Source: Prevotella sp.
GTDB lineage: Bacteria > Bacteroidota > Bacteroidia > Bacteroidales > Bacteroidaceae
Direction of reading: 5' to 3'
Length of the DNA stretch: 64,000 nucleotides
NCBI GenBank assembly: GCA_021636625.1
Contig: JAJWLX010000009.1
Location: 22,472 to 86,471, forward strand
The notes beneath the pieces are model-generated. The model was not told the origin of the DNA. It saw only the letters and a list, made by a program, of their open reading frames with translations, and did not search any database. Made by a program: the position numbers and the translations under genes. Numbering within the stretch: position 1 is the first letter of the stretch; the number at the start of each line of letters is the position of its first letter. Of the stretch, positions 33,551 through 41,963 are shown one piece after another.

Positions 33551-35287
33551 ATGGATGATTTAAAAACACGTGTTCTTTGTGTAGATATGCCACAAGGTGT
33601 AATTAATTACCTTACAAAGGAACAATTGGATGTTTATGATTATAAGGTAGAACCTTCTTTGGATGCTAGAAATCTTGATTATTCTTGGGATAGATTGTCA
33701 ATAGCGATGCCATTTAATATTCCACAGAATCTTCATGAGTATTCTATGATTATTCAAGATTTGTCTCCAAATTCAAAGATAATACCTTATGATATATCAA
33801 AACACAAGGGGAAAAAGGCTATATCTGATGCAAACGATATATATCAGTGCTTATGTTTGAGAAAACCACAGAATGTGTTTGACCCATTGCCTTTTACCTG
33901 CCGTTTAATAGGAAATGGTTTGAAAGCGAAAAAAGGAAAGATGATTAAAGTGTTTTTCCAATCTGAAAAATATTACGTTGATTATAGTTGTATTAGAACT
34001 GACGGATATATTAAAAACGTAGGTTGTTTTTCAAACTATGAATGTATTGAGAATTTTACTAAAGATGTCTTGGCTGGTAATAGGGTTAAATTGAATGATG
34101 AATATAGGCTAGCACATGCATTGTTCTCAGGAATCGAGGAACAATTATCATATTCTCAAACATTTAAGCATCCAACCTTTAATCAACCTGGTTCATATAA
34201 AGAAGAACTTGATGAAAATTTTATTCCTCTTTTACTCAATGAGCAAGATCAAATCATTTCTTATGCTTATTATAATAAGTGGAATGGTTCTGTAACATTT
34301 ATGTTGCCTCAGATAGATGATAAGAAAGTTTTGTTGGAGAGGTTGTTTACAGAATGTCTTTATAAGCATTTCTCGGAATTATTCCCTTTGCAAACGAAGA
34401 ACTCTTGGTTGGAAAATGATAATTATGTGCTACCTGAGATAATTCAGTTGAATAGAGAAAAGAAGGAAGCTCTAAAGCAATATGAAGATATCGTCAAACA
34501 GAAGGATAAGTCTATTGAAAAGATAAAGAAGAAACACAATTTTCTTTATTCTATGTTGACAGAAACTGGAGAAAAGTTAGTTAATAATGTGAAGATTTTC
34601 TTGGAGTGGTTGGACTTTAGGAATGTAAAGTCTATGGACGCTACAGTCAAGGAAGGCGAGAATTTTGAGGAAGACTTGCAAGTCCTGCTGGATAATGATG
34701 AACTCTTAATCATAGAAGTGAAAGGTCTTCATGGTACTTCTAAAGATAATGAATGCGCACAGATTTCAAAGATAGAGACTCGCCGTGTGCATGAAGGAAA
34801 ATATAGCAAGGTACATTCCTTGTATATAGTAAATAATGAACGAGGCAAAGAACCTCTTAAGCGACAGATGCCTCCCTTCACTGCTCATCAGATAAAAGAT
34901 GCAGAATATTCGTATAGGGCGATGGCTTATACATATCAGTTGTTTAATCTATATTTTGAGATAAAAAATGGCGTTATAACAAAGGAAGAGGCGAGGAATG
35001 CCTTGCTTGTTCCTGGTATCGTTAGTTTTCATTCGAATTTCAAAGTCTTGGGGAAGCCATATAATTATATTACACATTCGAATGTTGTATGTGTAGAAAT
35101 ACATGACACAAACATATCTGTAGGAGATTCCATTTACTTTGAGGATATAAATAAGAGATTTCATTCAACCAAAATACTCTGTATTCAAGTTAATCACAAG
35201 AATTTTGATTCGATTAATGAAGGAAAGGTCGGAATTGAGTTGGATACGAAAGTTGCTCGTAATGCAGTGCTATATATAAAAAAATAA
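33551..35287 (+). CDS. PD-(D/E)XK nuclease-like protein, first gene of the NACHT-RelA/SpoT operon
   Basis: Start 33551 (MDDLKTRVLCVDMPQGVINY) is preferred to the in-frame ATG at 33485. The 578-residue protein has an N-terminal region of about 300 residues that I cannot assign. A coiled coil at about 305-350 (NREKKEALKQYEDIVKQKDK) follows. Then comes an Mrr/PD-(D/E)XK-like core at about 350-430: GENFEEDLQVLLDN, LLIIEVKGLHG and AQISKIETRR, a D...ExK arrangement with Gln in the following helix. The tail (residues 440-578) contains SLYIVNNERGKEPLKRQ and a beta-rich end. It probably cuts or binds nucleic acid. The NACHT gene starts 6 nt after its stop. Confidence 0.65.
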   Translation: MDDLKTRVLCVDMPQGVINYLTKEQLDVYDYKVEPSLDARNLDYSWDRLSIAMPFNIPQNLHEYSMIIQDLSPNSKIIPYDISKHKGKKAISDANDIYQCLCLRKPQNVFDPLPFTCRLIGNGLKAKKGKMIKVFFQSEKYYVDYSCIRTDGYIKNVGCFSNYECIENFTKDVLAGNRVKLNDEYRLAHALFSGIEEQLSYSQTFKHPTFNQPGSYKEELDENFIPLLLNEQDQIISYAYYNKWNGSVTFMLPQIDDKKVLLERLFTECLYKHFSELFPLQTKNSWLENDNYVLPEIIQLNREKKEALKQYEDIVKQKDKSIEKIKKKHNFLYSMLTETGEKLVNNVKIFLEWLDFRNVKSMDATVKEGENFEEDLQVLLDNDELLIIEVKGLHGTSKDNECAQISKIETRRVHEGKYSKVHSLYIVNNERGKEPLKRQMPPFTAHQIKDAEYSYRAMAYTYQLFNLYFEIKNGVITKEEARNALLVPGIVSFHSNFKVLGKPYNYITHSNVVCVEIHDTNISVGDSIYFEDINKRFHSTKILCIQVNHKNFDSINEGKVGIELDTKVARNAVLYIKK

Positions 35288-35293
35288 GAAATT

Positions 35294-37429
35294 ATGTGTA
35301 TAGATAAATCATATTTTTTTAAGGCAAGAGAACTATTCAATGAGTATGGCTATACAGAATTGAACACCCAATACGATGATTGTTTGGCATTTTTGCTAGA
35401 TGGAATGTATCCTTGTATAGAATTGATTTCTAGTGAAAGTGGCGAAAAACATGCGGAAAGTCTTAAAAAGGATTATAAAGAGATGGATTATGCTGTGAAA
35501 ATTTTCAGCAATAGTTCTATCGACGAATTGGAAAAATACTTGTTTAATGGCTTTTTTAAGGTGGAAGCTGCAAATAGAAGAATTTCAAGAATGTATGAGG
35601 AATATACTTCTTCTGTTATGAAGCCTTATGGAAAGCAAGGTAGTGATTATGAATATATTGATGTTTCTTATACCGTAGAGCATGGTATGGAGAAAACTGA
35701 GTCAAAAACTGATGGCATTGTAGATTCTATTTATGATAATATGAAGGGTGATGAGCCAAAACTTATTATAGTAGAGGCTGCAGCTGGTTATGGTAAGACA
35801 TCTACGGCTTATGAGGTTCTTCACAAATATGCAAATATCGAAATGGACATCCGACCAATCTTTATGAAACTGGAGAAAGATAGAAGTGCCAATACTTTCC
35901 GCTATCTTTTGTTATCCCATATAGATAGAGACTTCGATATTCAGCTGAAAAATGATATTGTAATAAAGAATATCAAGAACGGCCGAATTCCACTTATAAT
36001 AGATGGATTTGACGAATTGTTGAGCAAGGATTTGGATGAGGGAAAACAAGATACTGCTTTTGGAGAAGTTGAGACGATGTTGTCTACTATAGCTGACTTA
36101 CTTACGAATAGAGCGAAAGTGGTTCTTACAAGTCGTAAAACGGCAATCTTCTCAGGACCAAGTTTTGCAGAGTGGTATAACAATCAAAAAGAAGCGCATT
36201 CAACTTTCTCGTTGATTCGTTATCAGTTGGATTCTCCCACAATAGAACAATGGTTGCCAAATGGTCGAAAACAAAAATTACCATTTGCAGATTCTTCTAG
36301 CGTATCTAATCCAGTTTTGTTGAGCTATTTGAGATATTGTGATGATAAAGATTTTAAAAAGTCGGTTAAAACCCCAGATGAATTAATTGATAATTTCTTT
36401 TCTTTCATGTTGCGAAGAGAGATGGAAAGGCAAAACTTACCTTTGTCTCCTTCAGAACAAAGAAAAATTTTCAGTCATTTGGCTTGTATCTTTGGTGGCT
36501 ATGGCATAACGGCTGATGTAAGAAGCCGAGTTAAGGAGCAGATTGGAGAAATAGCCTATGGTGTTATTGCAAATTATGCAAGCTCGTCTCAGGACATAGA
36601 CAATATAACAAACTCTTTGACTAATCATGCTTTGTTAGATAGAAAGGGCTTTTCTAATGTAGGCTTTATAAATGATTTTATATTTGGGTTATTGTTAAAA
36701 GATTCCATCATTGAAGATGGAACAAATCCAATGTATCATGAGTTTCATCAATCTACACCAAATTCTTATTTAGCTAAAGCCATACTTGCTTCTTCTATTT
36801 TAGGAGAAGAGACAAAAAGTTCTTTTTGGGAATGTTTGAAGAAAGAATGTAAGCTAAATTCAGAGGGACAATTTTGGGCAGATGTTCTTTTAATGGGTGA
36901 GACAAAACATAAACTATCGAGTCTCTATATTTCGGATAGTACTTTAGTAAATAAATTCTTAGGAAATTCTAAAGAACCTTTGATTCAATGTACCTTTGCA
37001 AATGTTAAATTTAGCAATTGTGTATTTGATGAAGCTGGGTTGCATCGATGCTATTTTATTTCATGCACTTTTGATAATTGTCAGAGTATCAATGAAGATC
37101 TTGCTTTAATCTTTATGGATTGTGAATTTTATAATTGCGATTCATGGATCAAGGGCTATCCTCATGACGATGCTACAGAAGATATTTGTTTACCAGATAA
37201 TGAAAAAGAAGAAAGTTTGGAAGTAAAGATACTCCGAAAATATCTTAAGGTTGATAATAGAAATAGACGTATGAAAATGATATCCAAAGTGAGAGAGAAT
37301 TTCTTGGATAATCCAAAAGAGTTTCATAAGTGTTTTGAACGTCTTGTTAGTAAAAAATTACTTTGTTGTAATGGAGATAAGTCATTTTTGACTGATGAGG
37401 GCTTTACGTATATAACAAGCAAATTGTAA
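35294..37429 (+). CDS. NACHT-type STAND NTPase with pentapeptide-like repeats
   Basis: A 711-residue protein. Walker A is AAAGYGKTS (residues 162-170), Walker B is LIIDGFDELL (234-243), the NACHT-type double acidic pattern, and sensor VVLTSRKT is near 277. A helical arm follows (about 360-560), with HALLDRKGFSNVGFINDFIF typical of STAND proteins. Residues about 562-616 hold pentapeptide-like Cys/Asn/Phe repeats (CTFANVKFSNCVFD, CTFDNCQS), then a helical C-terminus resembling a winged helix. The N-terminal 100 residues are unassigned. Bacterial NACHT proteins are phage-sensing switches that activate effectors. The genes on both sides, with gaps of 6 and 8 nt, are the likely effectors or partners. 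Confidence 0.8.
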   Translation: MCIDKSYFFKARELFNEYGYTELNTQYDDCLAFLLDGMYPCIELISSESGEKHAESLKKDYKEMDYAVKIFSNSSIDELEKYLFNGFFKVEAANRRISRMYEEYTSSVMKPYGKQGSDYEYIDVSYTVEHGMEKTESKTDGIVDSIYDNMKGDEPKLIIVEAAAGYGKTSTAYEVLHKYANIEMDIRPIFMKLEKDRSANTFRYLLLSHIDRDFDIQLKNDIVIKNIKNGRIPLIIDGFDELLSKDLDEGKQDTAFGEVETMLSTIADLLTNRAKVVLTSRKTAIFSGPSFAEWYNNQKEAHSTFSLIRYQLDSPTIEQWLPNGRKQKLPFADSSSVSNPVLLSYLRYCDDKDFKKSVKTPDELIDNFFSFMLRREMERQNLPLSPSEQRKIFSHLACIFGGYGITADVRSRVKEQIGEIAYGVIANYASSSQDIDNITNSLTNHALLDRKGFSNVGFINDFIFGLLLKDSIIEDGTNPMYHEFHQSTPNSYLAKAILASSILGEETKSSFWECLKKECKLNSEGQFWADVLLMGETKHKLSSLYISDSTLVNKFLGNSKEPLIQCTFANVKFSNCVFDEAGLHRCYFISCTFDNCQSINEDLALIFMDCEFYNCDSWIKGYPHDDATEDICLPDNEKEESLEVKILRKYLKVDNRNRRMKMISKVRENFLDNPKEFHKCFERLVSKKLLCCNGDKSFLTDEGFTYITSKL

Positions 37430-37437
37430 TAGATTTT

Positions 37438-38385
37438 ATGGATAATATTGATTTTTCATTATTTGAGAAACTGATAGTCGATCAATTAAAAGGATACTTG
37501 AACCATTCTGGTGTGTTTTATCGTATATTTTCCCGTTCAAAAAGCGTTCAATCAATCAAGAAGAAATTAGAAATTAAAAAGGATAAATATTCAACAAATG
37601 GCAGCAAAATGCAAGATTTGATAGGAATACGAATTGTTTTCTATTTTCTTGATGATATTCATATCTTTGCTGAATATTTGCGTAAAAAAGAATTTTATGT
37701 GGAAGAATCAAACAGTGAGCGTGATTTGGCAAAAACGGAAATCAAAAATATTGATTTAGTCAATACCGTATTTATGCCGACTCGGCTAAACTTTATATGT
37801 AGAATACCAGAAAATTTGGTTGCGGATTTACAGCAGCAACTAATGCAAGTAACTGAATTTGATGCTCGATTGATAGATATGACTTATGAAATCCAATTGC
37901 GTTCTGTTTTGTCGGAGGGATGGCATGAGGTGGAACATGATTTAAGATATAAATGCAAAGATGAGCCATGGTGGGGCTATTGTAAAGAAGAATCTCGTTT
38001 CTTGAATGGAATATTTGCAACATTAGAGACAAGTGAACGTAGCATGAAAGAACTTTTTTCTAATATTGCTTATAAGAATTATAAGAATAAGGATTGGGCT
38101 GCAATGATGAGAAACCATTTTTGTCTGCGCTTTGTCGATTCATCATTAGAAGAGTGGGTAATAAATCTGTTTAATAATAATAATGATATAGCCAAGGCAT
38201 ATTATCGGTTTGATAGAAGTGCATTGATAAAGGTACTGTGTCAATCACCTATAACTTTTAAGTTAAGAATGATGCACGTTGTTTTCTTGATTAACAGAAT
38301 GTCAAACATCTCAGATGAGATTACTGCTAAAGAAAAACCAACAATGAAAGAAATATTAGATAATGTGATAGATTTGAAACAGTAG
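37438..38385 (+). CDS. RelA/SpoT-type nucleotidyltransferase domain protein
   Basis: A 315-residue protein with hallmarks of (p)ppGpp synthetases: RSKSVQSIKKK (R33, K35, S39-I40), QDLIGIRIVFYFLDDI with the metal-binding Asp60, YEIQLRS (catalytic Glu151), and GWHEVEHDLRYK (162-172). No HD hydrolase domain precedes it. The G-loop GYxSLH, which places the acceptor nucleotide, is replaced by VFMPTRLNFICRIP (111-124), so the acceptor may not be GDP/GTP. Related stand-alone synthetases act as toxins (toxSAS) or anti-phage proteins such as CapRel. It lies 8 nt after the NACHT gene and 6 nt before a flippase remnant. Enzyme class is well supported; product is unknown. Confidence 0.8.
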   Translation: MDNIDFSLFEKLIVDQLKGYLNHSGVFYRIFSRSKSVQSIKKKLEIKKDKYSTNGSKMQDLIGIRIVFYFLDDIHIFAEYLRKKEFYVEESNSERDLAKTEIKNIDLVNTVFMPTRLNFICRIPENLVADLQQQLMQVTEFDARLIDMTYEIQLRSVLSEGWHEVEHDLRYKCKDEPWWGYCKEESRFLNGIFATLETSERSMKELFSNIAYKNYKNKDWAAMMRNHFCLRFVDSSLEEWVINLFNNNNDIAKAYYRFDRSALIKVLCQSPITFKLRMMHVVFLINRMSNISDEITAKEKPTMKEILDNVIDLKQ

Positions 38386-38390
38386 ATATT

Positions 38391-38486
38391 ATGTCAACTC
38401 AATCATCAGATAACAACAAGCGAATAGCGAAGAATACTTTGCATCTTTACTTCCGAATGCTCTTTATGATGGTTGTGTTGATATAG
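38391..38486 (+). pseudogene. Polysaccharide flippase (Wzx) 5' remnant
   Basis: ATG at 38391; the product begins MSTQSSDNNKRIAKNTLHLY, matching the first 30 residues of the intact flippase at 45237 (ENKRIAKNTVFLY). It then stops after 31 codons. It is the second scar showing a capsule gene start directly downstream of a cargo module. Confidence 0.75.
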
Positions 38487-38514
38487 CAAGGATGTTGAAA
38501 TAGCAGAGAATATT

Positions 38515-38699
38515 ATGAGTGAACAGCATTATAACGAATTGCAGAAAGCCTATACCAAGGAGGTTTTGGCAAGCATGATAAAGGAGATATACGCAGTAGG
38601 TTTCCCGAGCCTTATGCCAGTATGTATTGCCAGCAGTTTGATGATTTCAAAAACGTTGCAGACTTCTTTGAATTTGCAGCAAAGTTAATGAGAAGATAA
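38515..38699 (+). pseudogene. Unidentified small broken ORF
   Basis: MSEQHYNELQKAYTKEVLAS continues in one frame to a stop at 38686. A better protein-like end appears in another frame (YASMYCQQFDDFKNVADFF, then AAKLMRR, stop 38697). The frame change inside makes it likely to be a remnant. No family was identified. Confidence 0.3.
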
Positions 38700-38775
38700 C
38701 AACATGTTTAACTAGTCTTTGCTTTCCTCTGATTCATATAAAATAAGTCTTAAGATTAGGCATAAAAAGCATCGT

Positions 38776-38985
38776 ATCAAGGCGGTCCCATCCCGCACAA
38801 CCATGGCGAGACCTTTGATGGTCCGCCAACCTTATAGCGTAGCGGTTCTGAGCACCGGAGGGCGGTTACATCCTCTCGTCCCTGAGGGAAGAGAGGCTTG
38901 GTGAGAAAGGTGGAGCTTTCCTTGCAGGAGAGACGGAGAGGTAGAAAAATACCTTCTTTAATGGTAAAGAAGGACGGGTTGATTT
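38776..38985 (+). repeat. Long dispersed repeat R3
   Basis: CAAGGCGGTCCCATCCCGC, GACCTTTGATGGTCCGCC, AACCTTATAGCGTAGCGG and GAGCACCGGAGGGCGGTTAC, then the CCTTCTTTA-ATGG-TAAAGAAGG hairpin. It is in the same orientation as R1 and R2 and inverted relative to R4. It stands just before ugd, the first gene of the capsule operon. Confidence 0.9.
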
Positions 38986-39002
38986 TAGAAAAAAACACTA
39001 TA

Positions 39003-40325
39003 ATGATGAATGATTTTAAAGATATAAAAATAGCAGTAGCCGGTACCGGCTACGTCGGTCTGAGCATAGCAACGCTTTTGTCTCAGCACCATCATGTAAT
39101 AGCAGTAGATGTAATCCCTGAGAAGGTGGAGAAACTCAACAATAAGATTTCTCCAATCCAGGACGATTACATTGAAAAGTATTTGGCTGAAAAGCCATTG
39201 AACCTCGTGGCAACTCTTGACGGCAAATCAGCCTATAAGGATGCAGACTTCGTAGTGATTGCAGCACCAACCAACTACGACCCAGTAAAGAACTACTTCG
39301 ATACAACCCATGTAGAAGAAGTCATCGACCTGGTTCTGGAGGTAAACCCAGATGCAGTGATGGTTATTAAGAGTACCATCCCAGTAGGTTATACCCGTAA
39401 CCTCTACTTGAAGTATGCCAAGAAGGGAGTGAAGAAGTTCAACCTTCTCTTCTCTCCAGAGTTCCTTCGTGAGAGCAAGGCTCTCTACGATAACCTTTAC
39501 CCTAGCCGCATTATCGTAGGCTATCCTAAGGTAATCGATCGTCCTGAATTTGCAGAAGAAAATGAGGCTATCAATAAGGTTACCGATGTTAAGATGATGA
39601 AGGAAGCAGCCAAGACATTTGCCGCTTTGCTCCAGGAAGGCGCTATCAAGGAGAATATTGATACACTCTTTATGGGTATGAAGGAAGCTGAAGCTGTTAA
39701 GCTCTTTGCCAATACCTATCTGGCACTCCGAGTAAGCTACTTCAATGAGTTGGATACATACGCAGAGGTAAAGGGACTCGATACCAAGGCTATCATCGAT
39801 GGCGTAGGTCTTGACCCACGAATCGGCACCCATTATAACAACCCAAGCTTCGGCTATGGTGGTTATTGCCTGCCAAAGGATACTAAGCAGCTCCTGGCAA
39901 ACTATGCCGATGTTCCTGAGAACCTGATTGAGGCAATCGTAGAGAGCAACCGTACCCGTAAGGACTATATCGCTGATGCCGTACTCCAGAAGGCTGGCTA
40001 TTATAACGAGAATAGTTCTTTTGATGCCAGCAAAGAACACAACTGCGTGATTGGTGTCTATCGTCTGACCATGAAGTCAAACAGCGACAACTTCCGTCAG
40101 TCAGCCATCCAGGGCATCATGAAGCGTATCAAGGCAAAGGGTGCAGAGGTAGTCATCTATGAGCCAACATTGGAAGATGGAACTACATTCTTTGGTAGCA
40201 AGGTAGTAAATGATATGAATGCTTTCAAGAAGCAGAGCCAGGCAATTATCGCCAACCGCTATGATGCTTGTCTGGATGATGTAAAGGACAAGGTATATAC
40301 TAGAGATATTTTTAGAAGAGATTAA
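39003..40325 (+). CDS. ugd: UDP-glucose 6-dehydrogenase
   Basis: Start 39003, just after repeat R3 (an in-frame ATG further upstream lies in the repeat). The N-terminal Rossmann motif reads IKIAVAGTGYVGLSIATLLS; FLRESKALYDNLYPSRIIVG follows, and the catalytic Cys is in GYGGYCLPKDTKQLL. Its 440 residues fit the UDP-sugar dehydrogenase family, and FFDTTHVEEVIDLVL-type features suit Ugd of capsule clusters. It oxidises UDP-glucose to UDP-glucuronate using NAD. The epimerase 4 nt downstream would then make UDP-galacturonate. UDP-ManNAc dehydrogenase is a less likely alternative. Confidence 0.85.
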   Translation: MMNDFKDIKIAVAGTGYVGLSIATLLSQHHHVIAVDVIPEKVEKLNNKISPIQDDYIEKYLAEKPLNLVATLDGKSAYKDADFVVIAAPTNYDPVKNYFDTTHVEEVIDLVLEVNPDAVMVIKSTIPVGYTRNLYLKYAKKGVKKFNLLFSPEFLRESKALYDNLYPSRIIVGYPKVIDRPEFAEENEAINKVTDVKMMKEAAKTFAALLQEGAIKENIDTLFMGMKEAEAVKLFANTYLALRVSYFNELDTYAEVKGLDTKAIIDGVGLDPRIGTHYNNPSFGYGGYCLPKDTKQLLANYADVPENLIEAIVESNRTRKDYIADAVLQKAGYYNENSSFDASKEHNCVIGVYRLTMKSNSDNFRQSAIQGIMKRIKAKGAEVVIYEPTLEDGTTFFGSKVVNDMNAFKKQSQAIIANRYDACLDDVKDKVYTRDIFRRD

Positions 40326-40329
40326 GATT

Positions 40330-41385
40330 ATGGTAAGTTATAATATAGATTTAACAGGTAAGACAATCCTTGTTACAGGTGCAGCCGGATTTATCGGCAG
40401 CAATCTTGTAAAGCGTTTGTTTAATGATGTGGAGAACATCAAGGTGATAGGTATTGATAGTATTACAGATTACTATGATGTAAACATCAAGTTCGAACGT
40501 CTAAAGGAAATTGAGGCAATGGGTAAAGATTGGACGTTTGTTCATGACTCTATTGCCAATAAGGAGGCTATCGAGAAAATCTTCTCTGCTAACCAGATTT
40601 CTGTGGTTGTCAACCTTGCTGCCCAGGCAGGAGTACGTTATAGTATTACTAATCCTGATGCTTATATCCAAAGCAATCTTATTGGCTTCTATAACATCTT
40701 GGAGGCTTGTCGTCATCACGAGGTTGAGCATCTTGTTTATGCCTCTTCTTCTTCAGTTTATGGAAGCAACAAAAAGGTTCCATATTCTACAGATGATAAG
40801 GTGGATAATCCTGTAAGTCTATATGCAGCTACCAAGAAGAGCAACGAGCTGATGGCTCATGCGTATTCTAAACTCTATAACATTCCAAGTACGGGCTTGA
40901 GATTCTTCACCGTGTATGGTCCAGCAGGAAGACCTGATATGGCATACTTTGGATTTACCAACAAGCTGGTGGAGGGCGAAACCATCAAGATTTTCAACTA
41001 TGGTAACTGCAAGCGTGACTTTACTTATGTAGATGATATAGTTGAGGGTATCGTAAGAGTAATGCAGCATGCCCCAGAGAAGCAGAATGGCGAGGACGGT
41101 TTACCTATCCCTCCATACAAGGTATATAATATCGGTAACTCTCATCCAGAGAATCTGCTGGAGTTTGTGAGCATCCTGCAGGAAGAGTTGATCCGTGCAG
41201 GTGTCTTACCTAAAGATTATGACTTTGAGGCACATAAGGAACTCGTACCAATGCAACCAGGTGATGTACCTGTTACTTATGCGGATACAACACCTTTGGA
41301 AGAAGATTTTGGTTACAAGCCATCTACTTCTTTACGTGAGGGATTACGTGCATTTGCCGAATGGTTTAAAAAATATTATTTGTAA
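40330..41385 (+). CDS. UDP-glucuronate 4-epimerase (extended SDR)
   Basis: Rossmann motif LVTGAAGFIGSNLVKRLF near residue 15, catalytic Ser in SSSSVYG, and YxxxK as YAATKKSNELMAHAY. The stretch NLAAQAGVRYSITNPDAYIQ is the signature of UDP-glucuronate 4-epimerases (CapI/GAE group). Its 351 residues are standard. Coupled to ugd by a 4-nt gap, it probably supplies UDP-galacturonate for the polysaccharide. A 290-nt gap follows before the ACP gene. Confidence 0.85.
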   Translation: MVSYNIDLTGKTILVTGAAGFIGSNLVKRLFNDVENIKVIGIDSITDYYDVNIKFERLKEIEAMGKDWTFVHDSIANKEAIEKIFSANQISVVVNLAAQAGVRYSITNPDAYIQSNLIGFYNILEACRHHEVEHLVYASSSSVYGSNKKVPYSTDDKVDNPVSLYAATKKSNELMAHAYSKLYNIPSTGLRFFTVYGPAGRPDMAYFGFTNKLVEGETIKIFNYGNCKRDFTYVDDIVEGIVRVMQHAPEKQNGEDGLPIPPYKVYNIGNSHPENLLEFVSILQEELIRAGVLPKDYDFEAHKELVPMQPGDVPVTYADTTPLEEDFGYKPSTSLREGLRAFAEWFKKYYL

Positions 41386-41673
41386 AAAAGTTAAGTAATT
41401 AAGGCTGAATTAGTATAGATAACGCTGCCGCATATCTTTTTCATAAAAATCGAAGATATGCTGGTTTTAATCTTCAGAAGGCATATTTTCTCTTATTCCT
41501 GGAACTATCTGTCTTCTATATATATAAGAAAAAGTATCTGAGCAGATGATAATTTAATAGAACGGAGGATTTTTAAATAAGAATATTATTCGGTAGGCGA
41601 AGCACCACTAGCATTTTTTATAAGCTACTTTTCGCTTTTGGTGTGGAGCCTGCCTTTTAAACAAAATAAAATT
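41386..41673 (+). promoter_or_regulatory. Structured intergenic leader before the ACP gene
   Basis: It contains GCATATCTTTTT...AAGATATGC (41430-41460) and a longer imperfect stem from GGTAGGCGAAGCACCAC (41593) to GGTGTGGAGCCTGCC (41639-41657), followed by TTTTAAAC. The latter is an attenuator-like terminator inside the operon. It is the only long gap in the first half of the capsule operon. Confidence 0.5.
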
Positions 41674-41901
41674 ATGGAAGAAAAAGTAATAGAATTGATT
41701 GCACGTGTACTTAATGTACCAACAACAGAAATAGAGATGGATACCGAAATCGGTGAGCCAGATGAGTGGGATTCTCTTCATAATGTAGAGATCATCTCAC
41801 AGTTGGAGAAGGAATTTAATGTGAAGATCACATCTGATATGATTATGGACTTGGAGGATGTATCTGATATTGTTAGTCTCATTGAAGATTTGACAGAATA
41901 A
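41674..41901 (+). CDS. Acyl carrier protein
   Basis: Start 41674 (MEEKVIELIARVLNVPTTEI). Its 75 residues include EWDSLHNVEIISQLEKEF, where the Ser of DSL takes the phosphopantetheine arm. Being inside the capsule operon and followed by an adenylating ligase, it is a dedicated carrier for an acyl or aminoacyl group to be put on the sugar, not the housekeeping ACP of fatty acid synthesis. It is cytoplasmic. Confidence 0.9.
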   Translation: MEEKVIELIARVLNVPTTEIEMDTEIGEPDEWDSLHNVEIISQLEKEFNVKITSDMIMDLEDVSDIVSLIEDLTE

Positions 41902-41963
41902 TTTAATCTTAGAGTTCTGAGAACATTTATGAGACGATACAATATAGTACAAAGGATATTTAT

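Noticed and set aside
38898..39002. Longer N-terminus for Ugd
   Set aside because: The upstream in-frame ATG lies within dispersed repeat R3, and the dehydrogenase fold begins right after 39003.
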